Below are positions 11,096-22,800 of a DNA stretch of 64,000 nt, in pieces. The notes under the pieces were generated by a model. The model worked only from the letters and a program-made list of their open reading frames with translations. It was not told where the DNA came from and ran no database searches. The stretch comes from Asterionellopsis glacialis (lineage: Eukaryota > Bacillariophyta > Plagiogrammaphyceae > Rhaphoneidales > Asterionellopsidaceae). Position 1 is the stretch's first letter. Each line of letters starts with the position of its first letter. The translations under genes were made by a program, and so were the position numbers. The stretch lies in contig WKLE02000702.1 of the NCBI GenBank assembly GCA_014885115.2, forward strand, positions 62,001-126,000. Reading direction: 5' to 3'.

Positions 11096-12181
11096 ATGTC
11101 CGAGGAAAAAGTTCAAAATGTTACTAAAAAACCAAGCAATAACAACAAAAATAAAAAGCGCAAGCGACCCGCCCGATTGACTCCTGAAGAACAACTACAA
11201 CAGGAACGACTTGAACGGTACAATAAATTAATCTATATGTCCACAAAGGCACTTCATAAGGAAGCTAAAGTTGTAAAATCATTTGAATGTCAAAAGATTG
11301 CACGAAGACTAAAGGAAGACGGATCTAACACAGAACTATTAGAAGAAAAACTTCAGTATACAAAAGGTTTTTCTCTCGACCATGTTGTCAAAGTTTGTCA
11401 GAAACGAATGGGATTGCCAAACCTCAATCCAGAACGCGCAACAAAGAAGGACGACGATGCCGTAACAGAGGAGAAAGAGAAAGTAGAGGAAAGCAGCAAG
11501 CACGGCAAGGAGCTGTTGGAACGTATGCTAAGGCACAAACGTCTTGTGACTGCAATGGATACTTGGAATGAAAAGGTGACAGAATATAGAAGATGGCTAA
11601 TGCGCCGTGAAGAGGTTGTCAATGGTGTTCCTGATTTCATGGTTACGGAAGAACTGCCATCTAAGAAGAAGAAGAAGAAGAAACAGGGTGAAAATGCAAA
11701 GGTCAACAATACTAAAGCCCCCGAAGATGCTGGTGGAATGTTTGTCACTCTTTCTGGCGCACAAGATAACGAAATTTACGAGTCAGAAGAACCTGCCGGT
11801 GGTCGATATAGTCAATACGGACCGGGCGCAGAGGATTATGATGAATATGCAGACATCGTCAAACGAAAAAAGAATCGTGCTGGTCAACGTCAACGAAAAG
11901 CCAAGGCACTTGCCATCCAAGCTAAGAAAGAAGGCAAAACTTGGGATAGCTCTATGAATTGGCGTGAAAAGAAACAAAAGAGTAACGACGAGAAAGAACA
12001 GTCAGAGACGAAAAGTCAGAACGACAATAGCCAAAAACCAGTCAAGGCGAAAGCAGCAGAAATTGCATCTATGGGTAAGGAATGGAAGGACGAAGGGAAA
12101 GCTCATCCATCTTGGGCAGCAAAACAAACACAAAAGGCTGGAATTGTGGAATTCACAGGAAAAAAGATCACTTTCGATTAG
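11096..12181 (+). CDS. BUD22/SRFBP1-like ribosome biogenesis factor
   Basis: A single-exon, highly charged 361-aa protein. Known BUD22 proteins act in the nucleolus in pre-18S rRNA processing and 40S assembly. The N-terminus is basic (KNKKRKRPARLTPEE). The middle is coiled-coil-like, with ALHKEAKVVKSFECQKIARR, a form seen at the start of BUD22 domains. The C-terminal quarter carries the family hallmarks: KKNRAGQRQRKAKAL (matching [KR]-N-R-x-G-Q-[RK]-x-R-[KR]), HPSWAAKQTQK and a terminal FTGKKITFD. A lysine run near residue 190 and the basic patches would serve nuclear import. The ATG at 11096 follows a purine-rich leader. The family call rests mainly on the C-terminal motifs; the N-terminal half is poorly conserved in this family. 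Confidence 0.85.
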   Translation: MSEEKVQNVTKKPSNNNKNKKRKRPARLTPEEQLQQERLERYNKLIYMSTKALHKEAKVVKSFECQKIARRLKEDGSNTELLEEKLQYTKGFSLDHVVKVCQKRMGLPNLNPERATKKDDDAVTEEKEKVEESSKHGKELLERMLRHKRLVTAMDTWNEKVTEYRRWLMRREEVVNGVPDFMVTEELPSKKKKKKKQGENAKVNNTKAPEDAGGMFVTLSGAQDNEIYESEEPAGGRYSQYGPGAEDYDEYADIVKRKKNRAGQRQRKAKALAIQAKKEGKTWDSSMNWREKKQKSNDEKEQSETKSQNDNSQKPVKAKAAEIASMGKEWKDEGKAHPSWAAKQTQKAGIVEFTGKKITFD

Positions 12182-12659
12182 GAGTATTGCAGTCAGTCAC
12201 AACTGTGCCAAGCACATCTGGTACTACATCGGCACTTCCTTTTCTTCATGCATTAAGTACTTCTTACTTTTATGGATCGTTGGAAATGGTCATCTTCTTT
12301 ATTTTATCCTATACTAAGAGAAGAACTTAGAGAGTTGCAAAGCACCAAACCAAAAAGCTGCCTACGAAGTGAGCAGCAACTTATTCGATACGACCGGTAC
12401 TGCAAATGATACATTTTCTAATATCATTCTGATTTACCTAGAAAGCCTTTTTTAATGATAAGATTTTAGTTGCAATTTTTCAAAAATTATTTCACCGAAA
12501 ATAATTTTGCCGAAAAGTGGGAGAATAGAAAACAATGAAAGTTACATACTGTATATAATTACATATCATAAATGGTCTACCATCGGAGGCAGACAGCATC
12601 AAGTAGTCATTCAAGGTATTGTACTGCTCAGCAGTCTATTTTCATCCGCATTTCTCGCA
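12182..12659. other. Convergent 3' spacer
   Basis: Lies between the stop of the BUD22-like gene and the stop of the minus-strand SURNod19-like gene. AT-rich with poly-T and poly-A tracts; no gene recognised. Confidence 0.5.
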
Positions 12660-15111
12660 TCATTCATCCCCTCGTTCAATCCGACGCAAACGACCACGGC
12701 GTGCAGTCGTAACACCTTCATCCGATGAAATTTGGTCGACAGTAGTGGACAACTTCTTCCTAGGAACAACCACGCCGCGCATCTGCCAGATCGCCATATC
12801 ACCTGTATGGCCGAGGGTGTTATTGTTGCGTTTAATGCTAAGTAGAGTCGTGTCCAGCGAGAGTAATTCCGGTGGTTGCAGGCCTTGCGACTTATCTCCC
12901 CATAGGCAAGGAGGGAGGGCAAGGAATCCATGTTCATCGAACACTCTGTCACTCTGTCCGTACGTAGGCTCTACCTTGCATATCAAACGACCAGTGTCTG
13001 CATTGTATAGCTCCATTGATAGACAAGATGGAGCGTGGCAATGCGGTCCTGCATAGATAAGTTGTACTCCGCTAGTTACATTGGCATCTGTACTACCGAC
13101 ACCTGTGCACCAACCCCCATTAGGCCTGGTAGAGCAATCATTCATCATATCACGCACTTTCCATCGCGAAGTAATGACTTGAACGCATTGAGACCGTGGA
13201 ACACCATCCTTGCATTGTACGATATCGTACTCTCCCGCGTTGCTTTCCGTATACCACAACAACCGAACGAGATTTTTGTGCGAAGGAGCCGCCCCCACTG
13301 CTTTAGATTGGGGATGGTATTCTTCAAAGTAAAAGCGAAATTTGAGGTGATATTCCAGATAGTGACCAGCCCATGGATTCTCCTGATCACGGTCCAAAAG
13401 CGACTTCTCGTCATGGCAACAGGCCAATCCACCTCGATAGGTCTGAATGGAACACGTTGGATTATTCTGCGTTATCAAATCACTTGTCGGGAACGGAGTA
13501 CACCGATGCCTGTCGTTGAATGTTCTACCACCAATGGTACCAGAAATACCAGCCTCACAAATTCCAACTGGCACACCAACTGCTAAAAAGTTTAGATTCG
13601 TGGCTGCATGACCGCAATGCTTGGTAAAAGCCATACCACAACCTCTTGCTGTGATAATGGGTACTGAAGTGACAGATGTGTCAAACGAGTAGTGCTCGGA
13701 TGAAGAACCCTCTAAAGACCGGGTAAGAACAACTGTTTGGATACCATTTTCAACAACACTGGATTCGATCGTCACACTTGGCTCTAACACTACACCAGGA
13801 CCATGGAAAGCAAGCTTTCGTTCAACGACCTCTTCCCCAGCAACAACTATCGCGTAAGGTCCACCAGTGGGGCATTCGTCCGACTTCATGTGAATGCACA
13901 TAGTGTCTGAACCGAAACCAGTACCAAACCATTTGTCCGCAGGACCAACCATAGTAATGGTTACCGTGTCAGACTCCATAGCGACTGTTAAATTGACTTG
14001 AGAGTGTGCAACTGCGACGACCCGAGAATCTTCTAGATTATCAATTTGTCCTGCTGAACCCTTTCCCGTATTCCAGACAATATCCGCACTGCCATCCGCA
14101 CGGGGCTGGACAAAGCAACCGGGAGGATTTTCTGGATCTGCTGTTGTTTTGGGAAAGAATTTTCCAGCCTGTACCACCTGTTTAGCTCCTAGAAAACATT
14201 CCGACGCATTATGAATGGAATCATCACATTTTCCCGACGTCTCTAGGGCATACGTCATGGCCCACTTTTTTTCCATTTGATCGTTGCACGGGCATTCAAT
14301 CAAACCACTGTACCCCGCACTGGGAGGAATGCGAGAATTTTTAGGCAGTGGTCCGGGTATGAATTTTGTATCAACCATGTCACGGTTCCACGTATCAATC
14401 TGCATAGGGCTGATGCGGAAGGTATTAGGAGACTCAATTACCTGAGCGTAACCCTTGGGGTAACCATGATAGCTAAGGGAGATGCAGAGAAGATTACGAA
14501 AAAAGACAGGGTTGAGGAGTTTAGAAGGGTTGAATATTTAGACTGAAAGTCAATTAAAACACCTCTCACCTCCCACGGAATTCTCCACCATTGCCTTCTG
14601 AGAAAAAATGAGCAAGAGGAATGTCAGAATCAGCATTCTCATCACTTGAAACGATTGGTTCCCAGTGCGAATCAAATTCATGGCCCATGCCATGCTGTGT
14701 TCCTTCTTGCTTAACCAGCGTTGCCTTATTCGAGGTAAGCCATGCACAGTAATGGTGATTGTACGCCCATGTAATCGGAACCGACACGTCACCAGAAGAA
14801 GTCTTTTGTACTTGATCCACCTCGTACCCAACGATAGCCATGACTTTATTTTCAAAACGTTCTATGATATCCTCAGGAAGAGTGACCGGATCCAGCGTTC
14901 TCCAAACCACCTCTGCGTACTGACTCCTAATCAATGGTGAATAAACTTCAAAGTATTCGGTATCATACTGTGAAGAGTAAGTTTCCGAATTGGTAATTTT
15001 ATAGTCTCCGTTCATATTCTTCGCACTACTAAACGTAGCATGGACGGCTAGGATCGCCATCATCGACGTGAAAGCAACTCTCCTTGAAACGGACATTGTT
15101 CCTAGTCTCAT
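12660..15111 (-). CDS. Secreted SURNod19/DOMON-like protein (two exons)
   Basis: A 784-aa protein. Exon 1 is 15111-14570 and exon 2 is 14472-12660. The 97-nt intron (GTGAGA...CCTTAG) joins GNGGEFRGS to YHGYPKGYAQV in frame. The ATG at 15111 opens a signal peptide (hydrophobic core at about residues 15-30, cleaved near FSSAKN). The order then is an N-terminal domain with WAYNHHYCAWL; the RGSYHGYPKGYAQ and PMQIDTWNRD blocks; a DOMON-like segment (about 330-430, with MVGPADKWFGTGFG and YAIVVAGEEVVERKL); and a C-terminal part resembling stress-up-regulated Nod19 (LIYAGPHCHAPSC, LICKVEPTYGQ, TLGHTGDMAIWQMRG). The His-His and His-Cys-His clusters could bind metal, as in copper monooxygenases; that is inference. 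Many Cys fit an extracellular protein. The reaction is unknown. Confidence 0.8.
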
Positions 15112-15680
15112 TGAAAGAAGTTCTTCTAAGCAAAAGGAAATATTATTTGGACGCAGTCCTAGTCTGAAAATAAGTAACGATGCTGAGGAAGTCAAGCAAG
15201 AGATACGGTGTCACAGAAGTCAAATTTGACAAGAATTTCCTACAAGCAAAGAACAAAAATAAATGCAAGGATGGATCTCAGATCTCGAGATGTCCTACAG
15301 CAGGTATGATAGGTTCTACGTATGCCAGAGTTCGGTTCATGGAGATCTTCCAGATTTGCATTAGTTGTAGGGTTAAAATGAGAAGCGGGAAATTTTTAAA
15401 TTTTAGACGAGAAAGAGACGAACGGAACGGCATGCGTCGTTACAACCTAAAACTCGAAATAAAAGTAGTGCTTTTTTTAGTTTTTTTTCTTTTCAAATTG
15501 ACATCGAACTTTTAGTGATTACGACGTATCATTGCTAAATTGAATTTTTCCAGGAGAAAGGATTAATATTTATTATAACTTTACCTATACGGAACAACAA
15601 AAGCCATTTACTTCTTAGTTTTCACAATTTCTTTCGCGTTGACTTGGTGATTACAACCAAGGTTACAACGTAACGGTACA
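15112..15680. other. Divergent intergenic region
   Basis: Contains the 5' flanks of the minus-strand SURNod19-like gene and of the plus-strand zinc-finger gene. An open frame at 15180-15515 has no supporting feature. TTTTCAG is present on the minus strand near 15165, so a 5' UTR intron of the SURNod19-like gene is possible. Confidence 0.4.
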
Positions 15681-16900
15681 ATGAAAGATCAACAACACAA
15701 GATTCACACATTTGTTAACGAAGTTCGTATTACTGGCTTTACAAGGGAAAAAAGGATTTTCATAAGAAAGTACAATTCAATTCAAGAAAACAAAAAGTTA
15801 CTCCATGCTATAATTGGATCTGGAATTATTTCAATTGAATATGCTATTACCTGTCTTCAAAGGAAATTGGCTATTTATTGGAAAGCAAAGGAAAATCCTG
15901 ACATTGTTACTCATATAGAAACTCTCAAGGAAGACCTGATGCTTTGGCGTAAAGGTGAGTCATCAACATGATTTTTCGCTGGCGATTTAGTGAAACCCAG
16001 GCTAATCTTCCATTCAACCTAATCAAGTCTAACTATATAATTAAAACCTAGATTTGTGTGGAGATATTTTCCAGGACGACCTTCTTACTAGAAAGTCGAC
16101 ACAGAAGGTGGCGTTCAAAGCGTCGGGAAGTACAGCACGCAACAGTCTTGTAGATGCCACCGGTAGAAAAGAACACCTAAATTCCAGCAATGTTGAAAAG
16201 AAGGAAAAGGCATCATCTAAGTGGATATTTATAGAACAAGTAAAATCTTCAAGTTCCATGTGTAAAACTTGCAATGTCAAAATTGAAAAAGGTGCAACTC
16301 GTGTAGGTCGCAAGGCTTTCATCTACTGTGATTGTTCAACTAGAATTTGGCAACATCCACAGTGTTTCGAAGCCAACATACGTGTAGAAATCTCTCTATC
16401 AAATTTATCAACGTGTAAACACGACGTAACAATAATAATGCAAGGATGGGTTCGTATAGTCATGATGGGTTTCACAATAAGGAAAAACACCAACAAGGGC
16501 AACAACATAAAAAGAGGACATCGTAGCTATTTTTCACCCTAAGAATGCAGGAGTCCATTTGAATAGAATTTTTTCTCTTCCAACCGTGGAGGTTACAATT
16601 GAAACCGTCCCTGGCGTAAATGCTTTGGACGATAATCTCGGGGGACAAGTCAAGGAAGAATTACTCGATTCGGCAATGGACGCCAAAACGACGTGCAGAA
16701 GTGACGATGCAACAAACGTAGAACACACGAGCAACACGGACAATAGTTTAGCAACGCGGACTGCTTGTGTGAGTAAAAGATACAGTGTGAGTTACTGTAA
16801 TGATGACAAACAAAACACACTGGATAAGGAAAAAAAAATGCAGATATGGACGAATAGATTCTGCTGTTTTGCTTTTTGGCATTATAATTATATTCGATGA
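15681..16900 (+). CDS. Small PARP-type zinc-finger protein (probably three exons)
   Basis: Exon 1 (15681-15954) joins exon 2 (from 16052) across a GTGAGT...CCTAG intron: LMLWRK|DLCGDIFQDD. Exon 2 encodes SMCKTCNVKIEKGATRVGR, then IWQHPQCF. This is the C-x2-C ... H-x2-C layout of the PARP-type zinc finger (DNA-break binding in PARP1 and ligase III). If unspliced further, the frame stops at 16542 (254 aa). A likelier model removes 16450-16540 (GTTCGT...CACCCTAAG) and continues in frame through 16541-16900, adding NAGVHLNRIFSLPTVEVTIE and an acidic tail, for 343 aa. A GTGAGT at about 16768 could start another intron. The N-terminal 90 residues are helical, with no recognised domain. No ADP-ribosyltransferase domain is present. 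Confidence 0.5.
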
Positions 16901-17039
16901 GGCAAAATGACTTATGCGTTTCACCTCACATATCGAGTAGTACCAATAGTCATAGTCATGACACAATTAAGAAACTAGCCCAGCAAGGCGTGCGAAAGAG
17001 ATCGTGTCTTAGTTGGCCCATCGACAAGAAACAAAAATA

Positions 17040-17894
17040 CTAGGATATTGTGCACTGTGACGCAGAAGCCTTTTCATTTGCCTTTTGAATATGCTTGAGT
17101 CCGTCTTCCGTACGTGTTTTCGTTTCTTCCATTTGAGTCTCAACTTGATCCACCTGTTCTTGCTGACTTCCCACGATATGAGCAAGATCTTTGTAAATTT
17201 CATTGACTGTATGCATACCACGATTGATATTACGAATTTCTTCCTCACGTTCTCTCATGATTTCCTCATTCATTCGATCTTGTTGCATTTGTAACTCTAA
17301 CTGGATCTGCGCTTCATCTGCTTCCTCTATAGCCTTGTTACGTTGTTCAGCTTGACTTTGTTGTTCTGTTACACGTGCACGTCGTCGTCTATATTCAGAT
17401 TGAATATTTTTAAATGTAACCTCCACAGTTTTAAAATCACGAGTTAACTTAATATGAGTTGCTCGAAGTTTGGCAGCATCTGTCCGTCCTATAGATTGCA
17501 ATCGGTTTTCTTGTGAACGTAATTGTCCCTCAAGCTTCCCACCCAATTGTTGTAATACATCTACTTGTACTTTGTATCTATAAAAGAAGGGAAATGGAAA
17601 ATTTGTTTAGATATTATTCTTTTCAACAAGACGAAAAAGAATTGCATCATCAATGCATCTCTTGAAAACTTACTGTGTTTCCAAGACAGGACCATCAGTC
17701 TTTGTTCCAACTTGGTTCATAATCTTTTGTAGTATACCAACATTTCGTTGATATTGAAGAATTCCATCACTGATTTGACCAAATCCATCAGATCCACTGC
17801 CACTAGCTAATGACTTTTCGGGTATAGGTGCAGCTGTGTTTAACTTGGTAGAAGTTCGTTTAGTACCAGGTTTACCAACATCTTGAAATGACAT
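17040..17894 (-). CDS. Qa-SNARE (syntaxin-like) with C-terminal CaaX box, no membrane span
   Basis: A two-exon gene of 252 aa: exon 1 is 17894-17674, exon 2 is 17577-17040, with a GTAAGT...TTATAG intron of 96 nt. The N-terminal region is low-complexity. Residues about 40-150 form helices like a syntaxin Habc bundle (GFGQISDGILQYQRNVGILQ is typical of Pep12/syntaxin-7 proteins). The SNARE motif lies at about 182-242: RNINRGMHTVNEIYKDLAHI, with the zero-layer Gln near residue 212 in VGSQQEQVD. Qa-SNAREs drive fusion of endosomal or vacuolar vesicles and normally end in a membrane helix. Here the frame stops after ANEKASASQCTIS; Cys249 in CTIS fits a CaaX prenylation signal. No hydrophobic exon is visible downstream. 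Targeting by lipid is inference. Confidence 0.82.
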
Positions 17895-19132
17895 CCTTGT
17901 CTCAGTTCTTACGGCTGTGTATTTGTAAAGGGTGAAGCGTTCGTTATTTCTTCCTGCAAGAGTGTGTCCGTAATATCCCCAAATTCCGAGAATGCGAACT
18001 ACTGCTAACAAGAGCTAATTCGAAAAGCAATCAAGCAACTCTTCTCTGGCACTGTAATAGCGGAAATTCTATCGTCACCTTTGGTCGATAAGATAGAGAG
18101 TACGTCTCGAAACAAGGCGATCGTTCACGAACAGAGTAACTCTCCTTTCAGGCGTTGAGCGAGCTTTCGTTGGGTTGCGTCGACTGTTTCTATTGTCGCG
18201 TTTCTGACGACCTGCTTCTTCTGTTTCTAGATTTCTTCGTTCAATCTGCAGGTTGCCAGTGACGCTATGGTCCCACATCGACAGTTGCTACAGTAGACAG
18301 TAACTGTACGTGAATACCGGTGATTAGATGGATGTCCTACATACTAAGAGCTAAATATCTCGCGCACCTACAGTACAGTCAGGTATAATACTACTTTGTC
18401 TCGAAATAACGAAAGTTCTTTTTGCATTATGCAGCATGCATTTGTATTTCATAACGGATAGGTTTTTATTATTGCAAAAAGTTAATAATAATTGCACTGA
18501 ATGTATTTATGAACTGTTAACAAAAGAGACAGCCAAGAAGACCGACTACCCAACATTAATTTATATCCCGCCCACTAGTATTAAAAAATTAGATCCAAAC
18601 AATGGNNNNNNNNNNNNNNNNNNNNNNNNNNNNNNTGTCTGGCCGTCATTACGTAGGGACGCTTCGATTTGTGGAGAAAAGCATGCTTTCTGCTCAGCTT
18701 TTGAGCTTGCCCTCACATCCCTTGGCTGAAAATTAGGTTTAGCTTAATTTTGATATATTGTATTGGAATGATCTTTATTCACGGATTTTAACTTGGAAAC
18801 TTTAATCCAGGAAAAATTGAAAAAGGGTCTAAATTCATAAAAAGTATTAGAACATCACTAGCCTAATTGATAACTTTTTTTTTGACAAGAAGTGGTCATC
18901 AATTGTACCGACAACAACTACTCTAGGATCTCTGTTTCCAGCTTCGTTCGCCTCCCCACTATTGACACAAGACAAACAGCAGAGTTTCTCATCACTCTGT
19001 TTCGACCAAAAACAACTCTCGATTGAATATTGAGTGCTTCATTTGTACCAGAAAATCTTTTGATCTCTTTGCTCTTGACTGTGCCGAGAAAAACACAAAA
19101 CACCGTTAAACGACAACAACAAATAGAAAAAG
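17895..19132. other. Divergent intergenic region with an assembly gap
   Basis: Lies between the SNARE gene and the mL43 gene and contains the N run at 18606-18635. Open frames at 18075-18278 and 18436-18729 (the latter spans the gap) show no protein features. Confidence 0.5.
18606..18635. other. Assembly gap (30 N)
   Basis: Thirty undetermined bases. Real distance and content are unknown; it lies in non-coding sequence, so no gene is visibly interrupted. Confidence 0.99.
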
Positions 19133-19543
19133 ATGGCAACACGAGGTGTTTGGCAACTTAGTAAACTACGTGTAGTATACTGTGAACATGGTGGTTCCTC
19201 TAGAAACGTTCGTGAATTTATTCAAAGTGGACGGATTGTAGAATGGGCAAGAGAAAATCCACAAGTCAACATTGTTGTACAAATTCGTAATAGTAAACAT
19301 CCCTACATTCAAGGGAACTACCTCACAGGCAAAACACATGAAATCGGTGTCAAGAATGAACCTATCGAAACTATATACAAGGCTATGGACCAACTAAAGA
19401 ATAGGTCTGGACGGAAAATTAAAAAGTTGGGTAAACCTGTAAGGACAGAAACACCTAGTGTACAGGGTGTGTGGACCCCCATGTTGGGTTTGCAAGGCAC
19501 ATCATTCCCCATTCAAATTGTCAATGGTGGTGAAACTAAATAA
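19133..19543 (+). CDS. MRPL43: Mitochondrial large-subunit ribosomal protein mL43
   Basis: A single-exon 136-aa protein of the L51/S25/CI-B8 thioredoxin-like fold. The opening GVWQLSKLRVVYCEHGGSSR is the mL43 signature: basic N-terminus, a beta strand, then Y-C-[DE]-x-G-G-S-S. It continues NVREFIQSGRIVEWARENPQ, where the family has REFIE...LPEFARENPQV, and NYLTGKTHEIGVKN. The same fold is used by the NDUFA2 subunit of complex I, but the HGGSSR loop and the GRIVEWARENP helix favour mL43. Its length is typical. No long presequence is visible, in keeping with other mL43 proteins, which carry their signal in the mature N-terminus. The ATG at 19133 directly precedes the conserved block. Confidence 0.9.
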   Translation: MATRGVWQLSKLRVVYCEHGGSSRNVREFIQSGRIVEWARENPQVNIVVQIRNSKHPYIQGNYLTGKTHEIGVKNEPIETIYKAMDQLKNRSGRKIKKLGKPVRTETPSVQGVWTPMLGLQGTSFPIQIVNGGETK

Positions 19544-19809
19544 ATTAAAATAATTAGAGCAAACGCCAGCATTGTATTAATCCATTGGTAGCTGCCTATT
19601 TCTTTTTCGTGTTCATTGTTTGAATGGTTGGAACTCTTCCTCGCAATGCTTCTTTCGATGATTTTCTAGATTCTTTATCTAATCGCTCAAATAGAAATGG
19701 AGAATTTAGCTTTATGATAGGCCACTTGACGTGAAGATAAGGATCGTACGAAGTGAGATCTAATTATATTACATCTAAATGATCGATTAAAAATAAAGTG
19801 TATACTATA

Positions 19810-22800
19810 TTACCGGAAGAAGGATGGTGGGTTTCTTCTGCCACCCCCAAAAGATCTATTTTGTCTTGATTGGCCACCACCTTTTGGATGTTTCGCATAT
19901 TTTGAAATGTTTCGTGACCAATCTGGTGGAAAACTACTTCCCCGGCCGGGTAATAAGTCTCGGCATATTTGTGGGGGCAATGATTGCCAGAGAAGATTGA
20001 CTATCTTGTCATCCACGTGACCAGTTTTACAACATTCCGAAAAGGTTGCCCCCACAATTTCATCACGTTCAGGTCCAACAGGAAGGAGTTGTCGACATGC
20101 AGTCAAAAATTGAAAGTAGACACTGTCATTCAAATCAGAAGATGAGTCTTCGATCAAATCCAGCATGATTGAACGGGCAACATCGAAAGCCTTTAGTCTA
20201 TGTTCTTCGCTAGCTCGGTCTGTGTAAGCACAGGCATTCAGGACGCTACAATACGTAATAACATTGGGCTTCATATGCCGGTCATTGTATTTTTTGTACG
20301 CATCCAACATTTTGCATAGAATTTCATATGCACGTTGAGCCTTGTCCAAGTGCGCACTTTTAGCTAAAGTATTAATCACAGCATTGTAGCAGTAGGCATT
20401 GGGCTTGGTGCCACTCTTTTGCATATGCTCCAGCAAAGCATCTACCCTTTCCACGGCATTGGGAGATCCACTTTTGGACCATGCATTCAGGACAGTACTG
20501 TAGCTTACCTGGTTAGGTTTGATATGAGTATGCCCAAGATTGGCAAGATCTTCCATTTGGTAGAGAATGGCCTCTGCATGTTCGGCTGCTCCGTCTTGTC
20601 CACTTCTTGCCCAACAGTTCATAACGGAAGAAAAGCTAACATGGTCAGGCCTCACATCCCTCTCTCCGTCTTCATACATGGTCTGCATACGTTTTAGAAT
20701 AGCCTCAGCCCGTTGCGGTGCGTCAGAGGCTCTACTTTTAGACAGTGCATTGATCACAGTATTGAAAGCCACTCTGGAATGCTTAAAGTGCGGATCCTGA
20801 CTCCATTTGTTAAAGAGTTCTTCCACTTTATTGACAGTATTGGGATCCCTACTTTGGGCATAAATGTTCAACACCGACGTGTAACTAATGGAAGATGGAC
20901 GAATGCGATCGTTGCCAGTTTGGTTTGCTAGGTTTGTCATACGGTCCAAAACTTCTTCAGCTCTTTGAGCACTGTCCGGACGACGGCTCCTTGCTATACC
21001 GTTAAGAATAGAATTAAAGCCTACTTCTGAAATTTGGGAACTTTCATCTCCATCAAGAAGTCTATTTTCAAGCGATTGAAGTAGAGATTCTGCTTTGGCT
21101 GTCTCCTCCTTACTTCCGGTTTTAAATAAAGCATCCATTACGGTATTGTAACTAATATCGTCGGGTTTGATATCATCTGATTCTTCCATTTGCATCAATA
21201 GGTCATAGGCTTCTTGTAATTGATCAGATTTACCAAGACTCATCAACAAAATGTTATACGAGAAGATGTCTGGTTTCGCACTCTCATATCCAGTCTCATA
21301 CTCTCGTTGCATTTCATTGAAGAGTTCCTGGACTCGTTGACCCATGTTGGGCGAACCAGATTTGATCCAGGTACTCATCACGGTGTTGAAGCACTTACAG
21401 TCAGGCCTGATACTCTCCACACCAACTGAGGCAGAATTCTTTTCGAGGATGTTTTGTACTTTTTGCATATGGCGAAGAAGCTCCTCCGCTTTGCGTGCTG
21501 GTATTTCATTAATTTCCCCAAATCTACCTTTCGTTTGACGTTCAGCCTGTTTAGCGTAAGCATGTAGTACGGAGTTGTAAGTAACTAAATCTGGACGGAC
21601 GTGATCTTGCCCTTCCTGCTGAGCCATTTCTTCTGTTCGAAACAAAATCGCCGCCGCTCGCTCAGCAGCATTGTTATCCAAAGATCGAGACCACGCAACA
21701 ATTACAGAATTATAACTAATTTTATTGGGTCGTGCATCTGGATTCATGCCGTTCTCATACAAAATTTCCATTCGCTCCAAAACGGCTTCAGCACTCTTTG
21801 GAGCCAAGGGCTACATTACGATAAGCAATACAAAAGTAAAAATGTCGTTAGCAAATTCGAAATGAACATGCACAAAGAATAGCAATACTGGTATTTCTTT
21901 TAACTCACACTTGCAGATTTAGCCCAAGCATCAATGACTGTATTGAAGCAAATTGAATTGGGTCGTACTAGCACATCATCATCAGTTTGCATTCTTTCTA
22001 ATAGCTTTTGGGCTTCTTGAGCTCGACCAGCATTGGCATAAGCCAACAGAACGGTCGCGTAGGTACTCACATCAGGCTGTACACCTTCCTGCGGCTTATG
22101 CTCTAATTGGTGCAAAAGATTAGCAGCTTCCGTTGCATATGATGCATCTTGATTCGCTAATGATGCAAAAAGACTGATAACAGTATTGTAGGGGATAATA
22201 TCCACCTGAATGTTCATACTTTCTTCCATTTGTCGTAAAACCTCTTGGGCCTCCTCAACTGCACTACGAAGCCCACTGTTGAGAAGGGCCGATAAAAATA
22301 TATGATAGTGATCAGTGCTTGGAGCAGGATAGTCTTCAGAATTCTCCATTTGATGTAGAAGTTGGCGCATAGCATCTAAGCATTCCGATGGCGTCGATGC
22401 GCCACCCATGGCTGTATCCATATGTGATTTGTCAAATTTGCTACCATACTCACGCAAGAACCAACATCGCTTACTCCATAGATCCAGAACAACGACACAA
22501 CTATGGCTGTCTGGAACCAAGTTCGGATAAGATGGATCTTTGTGGAGGTCAACCATTTTATGGACAATGTTTGAAGCCCTTTCAAGAGGAGTCCATAGTG
22601 TACTTATGTCATGATTTTGTCGTCGTCGACCACCAGCCTCCTCAAAGAAATTCGCTGAAAATGTACCTCGGAATGGTTCCATATAAATTTCTATCAAATA
22701 CTGCAATCCTCCGCTCAATGATTTTTCCGAGCGAATAATCTGCTCTGTTGCTGTGGGACTGGCGTTGTTCCACACCCAATTTAAAAGATCTTCCGCATGT

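Noticed and set aside
12619..13586. Plus-strand frames (145 and 183 aa) antisense to the SURNod19-like gene
   Set aside because: Contained in the shadow of a well-supported gene with conserved motifs on the minus strand.
18436..18729. 97-aa frame spanning the N run
   Set aside because: It is continuous only because N codons are read as X; the sequences on either side have no features.
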